Below are positions 60,329-64,000 of a stretch of DNA of 64,000 nt, piece by piece. Origin of the DNA: Halanaerobium saccharolyticum. GTDB taxonomy: Bacteria; Bacillota; Halanaerobiia; Halanaerobiales; Halanaerobiaceae. Location: the NCBI RefSeq assembly GCF_004362045.1, contig NZ_SNWX01000003.1:124001-188000 (forward strand). Reading direction: 5' to 3'. A program made the translations under genes and the position numbers. Position 1 is the stretch's first letter. The number at the start of each line of letters is the position of its first letter. Under the pieces are notes generated by a model, which worked only from the letters and a program-made list of their open reading frames with translations, searched no databases and was not told the origin of the DNA.

Positions 60329-61729
60329 ATGTTAAAAAATAAAGCTAAGTTGATTATATTAGCAGCCGCAGTTGTCCTTTTAATTGGCAGTGCTTCTGCT
60401 GCTGCCCAGGGAGGTATGAGTTTTTATGAGAAGCAGGAAGAAACTGAAACAGAAATTAGTGGTGAACTTAATCCCCAGTTTCGAATATTTTCGGAGGGAG
60501 AGATCAATGAAAACTTAGACGGCAATCTTGATATTTCCTATCCCGGTCAGACTCATGCTTTTAAGTCCTTATTGGATTTTCAACCCGGGGCTGTTAAGGA
60601 AATAGAATTTAAAGAACTCTATTATAAGTATTATGGAGCTAAATATAATTTTTTGATTGGTAAAAATATTGTTATCTGGGGTAAAGGAGATCAGCTGCAT
60701 GTTGTTGATAATTTGAATGCAGAAGATCTGAGTGATTTTATAAATCCTGATTACAAAGAGCGACAAATTGGAGAAGAAATGATTAAAATTGATCGTTACT
60801 TCCGGGGAGGAAACGCAAATTTAGAGTTTGTTTATACACCTGATTTTACTCCCAATCGTCTGCCAGAAGATCCAGATAGTCCTTTAGGCAGCTGGATTAT
60901 TAATCCATTTTCCAGACAAATGAGTCTGCCCGAGTTAGAAAGAGCTACTGGTTTAAGTACAACTGAGATTATTAATCAGGTAAAGGAATCTGCAGCAGAT
61001 GAGGAAAACCAATTTGCTCTCCGCTATACTGGCACCCGGGGTGGAACCGATTATGGTTTTAGTTATTATAATGGATATTTACGAGAGCCCAGTTATGATA
61101 AAGCAGCTCTTATGGCAGAATTTAAAGACTTTAAGGCAGGTAGTTCCAGTTTTGACTCTGTTTTAGAAGCTGCTGATCTGCAGTATAATGAAGTTGGTGT
61201 TTTTGGTTTTGAGCTGGCTCGAGTAATTGCTGATATTAACAGCCGGTTTGAACTGGCTTACTACAGAACCGATGATACTGAGGGCAGTGATCCAGCAGTT
61301 AGGAATAACAAAATAGCCTGGGTAATTGGTGGTGATCGCGATCTTCCTATCAGCAACCTTAATTTAAATCTGCAGTTTATAGGAGAGAAAATACTGGATG
61401 ATGATCAGATAGGAAATAATATAGCCTCTATAAATGGAAAGCGAACTAATATTGATCTGCAGTATAATGAAGATGGAGATTATACTACAAATAGAGCTGT
61501 CCTGAAATTAGAAGATAGTTATCAAAACAAAAAGATTATTCCCCAGCTCACCTGGGTTTATAACTTAAGTGAACACGATTATACTCTGGAAGCAGCAGTT
61601 GATTATGAGCTAAAACAGGATTTAGTTCTAACAGTATCTCATAAAATTTTTAGCGGTGATCGAGATACTACTTTTGGTCAATTTGAAGACAATGACTATT
61701 CAGCTTTTACTTTAAGTTATAGTTTTTAA
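60329..61729 (+). CDS. Probable outer-membrane beta-barrel protein (DUF1302-like position)
   Basis: A 466-residue secreted protein with a signal peptide (cleavage about 25-29) and an amphipathic beta-strand pattern with a C-terminal aromatic residue (TLSYSF), the usual end of outer-membrane barrels. Many strands alternate polar and hydrophobic residues (NIVIWGKGDQLHVVDNLN, GFSYYNGYL, RFELAYYRTD). In Proteobacteria the exporter plus LolA-like plus DUF1302 barrel trio is common; I infer the same role here from position. The mature N-terminus carries SFYEKQEE (31-38), echoing the exporter's SSFY repeats. AGGGAAGTGA precedes the ATG. Confidence 0.75.
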   Translation: MLKNKAKLIILAAAVVLLIGSASAAAQGGMSFYEKQEETETEISGELNPQFRIFSEGEINENLDGNLDISYPGQTHAFKSLLDFQPGAVKEIEFKELYYKYYGAKYNFLIGKNIVIWGKGDQLHVVDNLNAEDLSDFINPDYKERQIGEEMIKIDRYFRGGNANLEFVYTPDFTPNRLPEDPDSPLGSWIINPFSRQMSLPELERATGLSTTEIINQVKESAADEENQFALRYTGTRGGTDYGFSYYNGYLREPSYDKAALMAEFKDFKAGSSSFDSVLEAADLQYNEVGVFGFELARVIADINSRFELAYYRTDDTEGSDPAVRNNKIAWVIGGDRDLPISNLNLNLQFIGEKILDDDQIGNNIASINGKRTNIDLQYNEDGDYTTNRAVLKLEDSYQNKKIIPQLTWVYNLSEHDYTLEAAVDYELKQDLVLTVSHKIFSGDRDTTFGQFEDNDYSAFTLSYSF

Positions 61730-61759
61730 CGATGAGGCTTAGCCATTATAAAATATAAG

Positions 61760-61803
61760 GTTAGGCTAAAATTTATCCTTAGGCAGAGGAATTTTAGCCT
61801 AAC
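61760..61803 (+). promoter_or_regulatory. Long hairpin after the outer-membrane protein gene
   Basis: A perfect 13-bp stem GTTAGGCTAAAAT (61760-61772) with ATTTTAGCCTAAC (61791-61803), extended by one T-A pair, with a smaller CCT/AGG stem inside the loop. It has no T run, so it may be an mRNA-end stabiliser or a factor-dependent stop for the exporter operon. Confidence 0.5.
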
Positions 61804-61857
61804 AGGATTTAATCAACAAACATTATTAATAAAGCAATTTTCAAAATTGTAAAGCAG

Positions 61858-61886
61858 TTGACATTTTAGTACTCTCTGGATATAAT
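61858..61886 (+). promoter_or_regulatory. Consensus sigma-A promoter for the ferredoxin gene
   Basis: TTGACA (61858-61863), a 17-base spacer and TATAAT (61881-61886), both perfect matches. The leader before the ATG at 61948 is about 55 bases. Confidence 0.92.
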
Positions 61887-61947
61887 AGTTTTGTGAACTT
61901 TTTACAAATAATTTTTAGGAAGCTGAATAGCAGGAGGTGAACAATAA

Positions 61948-62118
61948 ATGGCTCATGTAATTTCCGATGGTTGTATTATGTGTGGCGCCTGTGCGCCAGA
62001 ATGCCCTGTAGATTGTATCAGTGAAGGAGATACCCAGTATGAAATCGATGCTGATGACTGCATCGATTGTGCAGCTTGTGTATCAGTTTGTCCGGTAGAT
62101 GTTATCAGCCAGGCATAA
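61948..62118 (+). CDS. 2[4Fe-4S] ferredoxin, clostridial type
   Basis: A 56-residue ferredoxin with two CxxCxxCxxxCP motifs: CIMCGACAPECP and CIDCAACVSVCP, each with the distal Cys for the other cluster. The sequence is acidic and of normal length for the clostridial family. It serves as the low-potential electron carrier for pyruvate:ferredoxin oxidoreductase and hydrogenase in anaerobes. AGGAGGTGA lies ahead of the ATG; it has its own perfect promoter and its own terminator and is monocistronic. Confidence 0.95.
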   Translation: MAHVISDGCIMCGACAPECPVDCISEGDTQYEIDADDCIDCAACVSVCPVDVISQA

Positions 62119-62138
62119 GTTTATAAATTTTTGAAAAA

Positions 62139-62165
62139 ACCGGGGTATTTTCTCCGGTCTTTTTC
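62139..62165 (+). terminator. Intrinsic terminator of the ferredoxin gene
   Basis: ACCGGGG (62139-62145) pairs with CTCCGGT (62152-62158, one G-T pair), followed by CTTTTTC. The 189-bp stretch from here to glyA holds no gene; it contains AGAGAAGTATA twice, exactly 20 bp apart (62239-62249, 62259-62269). Confidence 0.85.
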
Positions 62166-62354
62166 ATTTTAAAATGTCAGATTTTTAAATTTTATTCAAA
62201 AAAGAAGCTAGAAATTAAGCAGGATTTAAAGTTATTTTAGAGAAGTATATTTATATTAAGAGAAGTATAATTAATATCAATCAATTAAAGTGTTAACCAT
62301 TATTGTTAATACATAAATAAGTCTTTATCACTAAATTAAGGAGATGAGCTTTGA

Positions 62355-63584
62355 ATGCAGGAACTTAAAAAAATTGATCCGGAAATAGCAGCTATTATTG
62401 CAGAAGAAGAAAAAAGACAGGCTCAAAACATTGAATTAATCGCTTCAGAAAACTTTGTTAGTTCTGCTGTAATGGAGGCAGCTGGTTCAGCCCTGACCAA
62501 CAAATATGCAGAAGGTTATCCTCACAAAAGATATTATGGAGGCTGTGAGGTGGTTGATAAGGCAGAAGAACTGGCCATTAAAAGGGCCAAAGAATTATTT
62601 GGTGCTGAACATGCTAATGTCCAGCCCCATTCTGGTTCCCAGGCAAATCAGGCGGTTTATTTTTCTCAGGTACCCCAGGGAGGAACGATTTTGGCAATGG
62701 ATTTAACTCATGGGGGCCATTTAACTCACGGCAGCCCGGTTAATATGTCAGGTACATATTATAATTTTGTCCATTATGGAGTAACTAAAGAAAAAGAAAT
62801 TATTGACTATGATCAGGTAAGAGCCCTGGCCGAAGAACACCAGCCGGATTTGATTGTTGCTGGAGCCAGTGCCTATCCGAGGGTAATCAACTTTAAAACA
62901 TTTAAAGAAATTGCTGATTCGGTTGGAGCTTTATTTATGGTAGATATGGCCCATATTGCCGGTCTGGTAGCCGCTGATTTACATCCTAATCCTGTTGAAG
63001 CAGCAGATTTTGTGACAACAACAACTCATAAAACATTAAGAGGAACCAGAGGTGGAATGATTCTCTGCAAAGAAAAATATGCCAGAGCTATTGATAAGGC
63101 CATTTTCCCGGGGCTGCAGGGAGGACCACTAATGCATATTATTGCTGCCAAAGCTGTTTCATTTAAAGAAGCTCTAACAGATGAATTTATGGAATATCAG
63201 CAGCAGATTATTGATAATGCTTATACTCTGGCCGAGGCATTAAAAAGTTATGGTATGCGGCTTGTGTCTGGGGGAACGGATAATCATATGATGCTTGTTG
63301 ATTTAAATAATATGGAGATAACTGGGAAGGAAGCAGAGGAAGCTCTAGATAAAGTGGGAATTACAGTTAATAAAAACACAATTCCTTTTGAGACTAAAAG
63401 CCCGTTTGTAACAAGTGGGATTAGAATTGGAACACCAGCTGTTACCACAAGAGGGATGAAAGAAAAAGACATGAAAAAAATTGCTGAGTTTATTTTTGAA
63501 GCCTTAAAGAATCTTGAAAATGAAGCAGCACTTAAAGAAATGAAAAATGAGGTTCATGCTTTTTCTGCTCAGTTTATGGAGTAA
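62355..63584 (+). CDS. glyA: Serine hydroxymethyltransferase
   Basis: A 409-residue PLP enzyme that interconverts serine and glycine and loads tetrahydrofolate with one-carbon units. All hallmarks are present: [50 protein letters not shown] and the PLP-binding lysine K226 in [14 protein letters not shown]. Length is normal. The ATG follows AAGGAGATGA. It is followed by a terminator and then a HAD hydrolase gene. Confidence 0.97.
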   Translation: MQELKKIDPEIAAIIAEEEKRQAQNIELIASENFVSSAVMEAAGSALTNKYAEGYPHKRYYGGCEVVDKAEELAIKRAKELFGAEHANVQPHSGSQANQAVYFSQVPQGGTILAMDLTHGGHLTHGSPVNMSGTYYNFVHYGVTKEKEIIDYDQVRALAEEHQPDLIVAGASAYPRVINFKTFKEIADSVGALFMVDMAHIAGLVAADLHPNPVEAADFVTTTTHKTLRGTRGGMILCKEKYARAIDKAIFPGLQGGPLMHIIAAKAVSFKEALTDEFMEYQQQIIDNAYTLAEALKSYGMRLVSGGTDNHMMLVDLNNMEITGKEAEEALDKVGITVNKNTIPFETKSPFVTSGIRIGTPAVTTRGMKEKDMKKIAEFIFEALKNLENEAALKEMKNEVHAFSAQFME

Positions 63585-63611
63585 ATTTTAGATAGGCTAA
63601 TATTTAATTGG

Positions 63612-63637
63612 GCCGGGGGAACCCGGCTATTTTTTTA
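63612..63637 (+). terminator. Intrinsic terminator of glyA
   Basis: GCCGGG (63612-63617) with CCCGGC (63622-63627) and a GGAA loop, followed by TATTTTTTT. Confidence 0.92.
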
Positions 63638-63660
63638 GAATATAAGAAAAAGGTGATATA

Positions 63661-64000
63661 ATGGATGTTAAAATGATTGTCTTTGACCTGGATGGAACTT
63701 TATTGGATGCAGAACATCAGCTGCAGGAAAAAACTATTGAGGCAGTTAAAATGATAAGAGAAAAAGGAATTAGAACCCTGGTAGCAACAGGTAGAATGTA
63801 CTGTTCTGCTAAACCTCATACTGATCAACTGGGGATTGTGGATCCCATAATAACCTATAATGGTGCTCTGGTAGTTGACCCCAAAAATCAAGAGCAGATT
63901 TTTCATGCTCCTATTCCTTTAGAGATTGCTAAAAAAATTACAAAAATGGTAGTTAAGAATGACTATCATCTGCAGCTTTATATTGATGATCAGTTATATG
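63661..64000 (+). CDS. Cof-type HAD-superfamily hydrolase, N-terminal part (runs off the window)
   Basis: The 113 visible residues start with the catalytic DxD motif (D9, D11 in VFDLDGTLL) and continue with VKMIREKGIRTLVATGRMY and DPIITYNGALV, typical of the Cof/YidA sugar-phosphate phosphatase group (HAD type IIB). AAAGGTGATATA precedes the ATG. The cap and C-terminal catalytic motifs lie outside the window, so substrate and integrity are unknown. Confidence 0.9.
   Translation, partial: MDVKMIVFDLDGTLLDAEHQLQEKTIEAVKMIREKGIRTLVATGRMYCSAKPHTDQLGIVDPIITYNGALVVDPKNQEQIFHAPIPLEIAKKITKMVVKNDYHLQLYIDDQLY

Noticed and set aside
61760-61803. Hairpin after the outer-membrane protein gene as an intrinsic terminator
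   Set aside because: The stem is strong but no T run follows; kept only as a hairpin of unknown role.
1-64000. CRISPR arrays, tRNA/rRNA genes, insertion sequences or phage genes
   Set aside because: Looked for regular spacer repeats, cloverleaf-type sequences, transposase motifs and terminal inverted repeats; none was seen by reading, though a weak tRNA could be missed without a covariance search.

Overview
The window looks like a low-GC, diderm (outer-membrane) Firmicute of the Halanaerobium/Halanaerobiales type. The reasons are AT-rich, Clostridia-style flagellar gene order with FliY, FlbD and FliW/CsrA, strong AGGAGG-type ribosome sites and many TTG starts, combined with outer-membrane functions: flagellar P- and L-ring genes (flgA, flgH, flgI), a LolA-like lipoprotein-sorting protein and a beta-barrel-like protein. 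The species assignment is an inference. No rRNA, tRNA, insertion sequence, prophage or CRISPR array was seen.

Layout. (1) 1-3432, minus strand: an operon-like run of a LUD-domain protein, zwf, a metal-dependent cyclase and the start of gnd (oxidative pentose phosphate pathway). (2) 3605-3808: a small YjfB-type motility protein. (3) 3924-12024: a sugar locus whose order (substrate-binding sensor, LytS/YesM-type kinase, YesN-type regulator, then binding protein, ATPase and permease) matches the XylFII-LytS-YesN/XylFGH xylose system. (4) 12159-14350: a TPR membrane protein and a convergent glutaminyl cyclase. (5) 14551-23172: flagellar and chemotaxis genes: a DUF6470-like protein, fliW, csrA, fliS, a fliT-like gene, cheA, an MCP, two cheW, cheC, cheD, cheY. 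(6) 23404-55417: a very long flagellar cluster from flgB to flgJ covering rod, MS-ring, switch, export apparatus, hook, motor, FlhF/FlhG, a PilZ brake protein, sigma-28, FapA-like protein and P/L rings. (7) 55571-56104: a TrpP-like tryptophan transporter. (8) 56259-61729: MarR regulator, RND/MMPL exporter, LolA-like protein and outer-membrane protein. (9) 61948-64000: a small 2[4Fe-4S] ferredoxin, glyA, and the start of a Cof-type HAD hydrolase.

Regulation is unusually readable here. A c-di-GMP-I (GEMM) riboswitch with its own terminator precedes flgB, and a PilZ protein lies in the same cluster, so c-di-GMP probably acts on motility at both transcription and motor level. The trpP leader carries eleven G/TAG triplets, mostly two bases apart and running over the ribosome site and start codon, as expected for a TRAP target. 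The marR promoter holds two identical TAGTTG-N6-CAACTA operators 42 bp apart. Two similar structured elements lie upstream of flgE and flgG; I do not recognise them as any known RNA family.

Most promising new material: the paired flgE/flgG leader element; the TRAP-like leader outside Bacillus; and an SFY-acidic motif present three times in a disordered part of the RND exporter and once at the mature N-terminus of the co-encoded outer-membrane protein, which hints at a shared docking signal in an inner-to-outer membrane transport system. Flagellin, FliD, FlgK/L, FlgM, CheB and CheR are not in the window.
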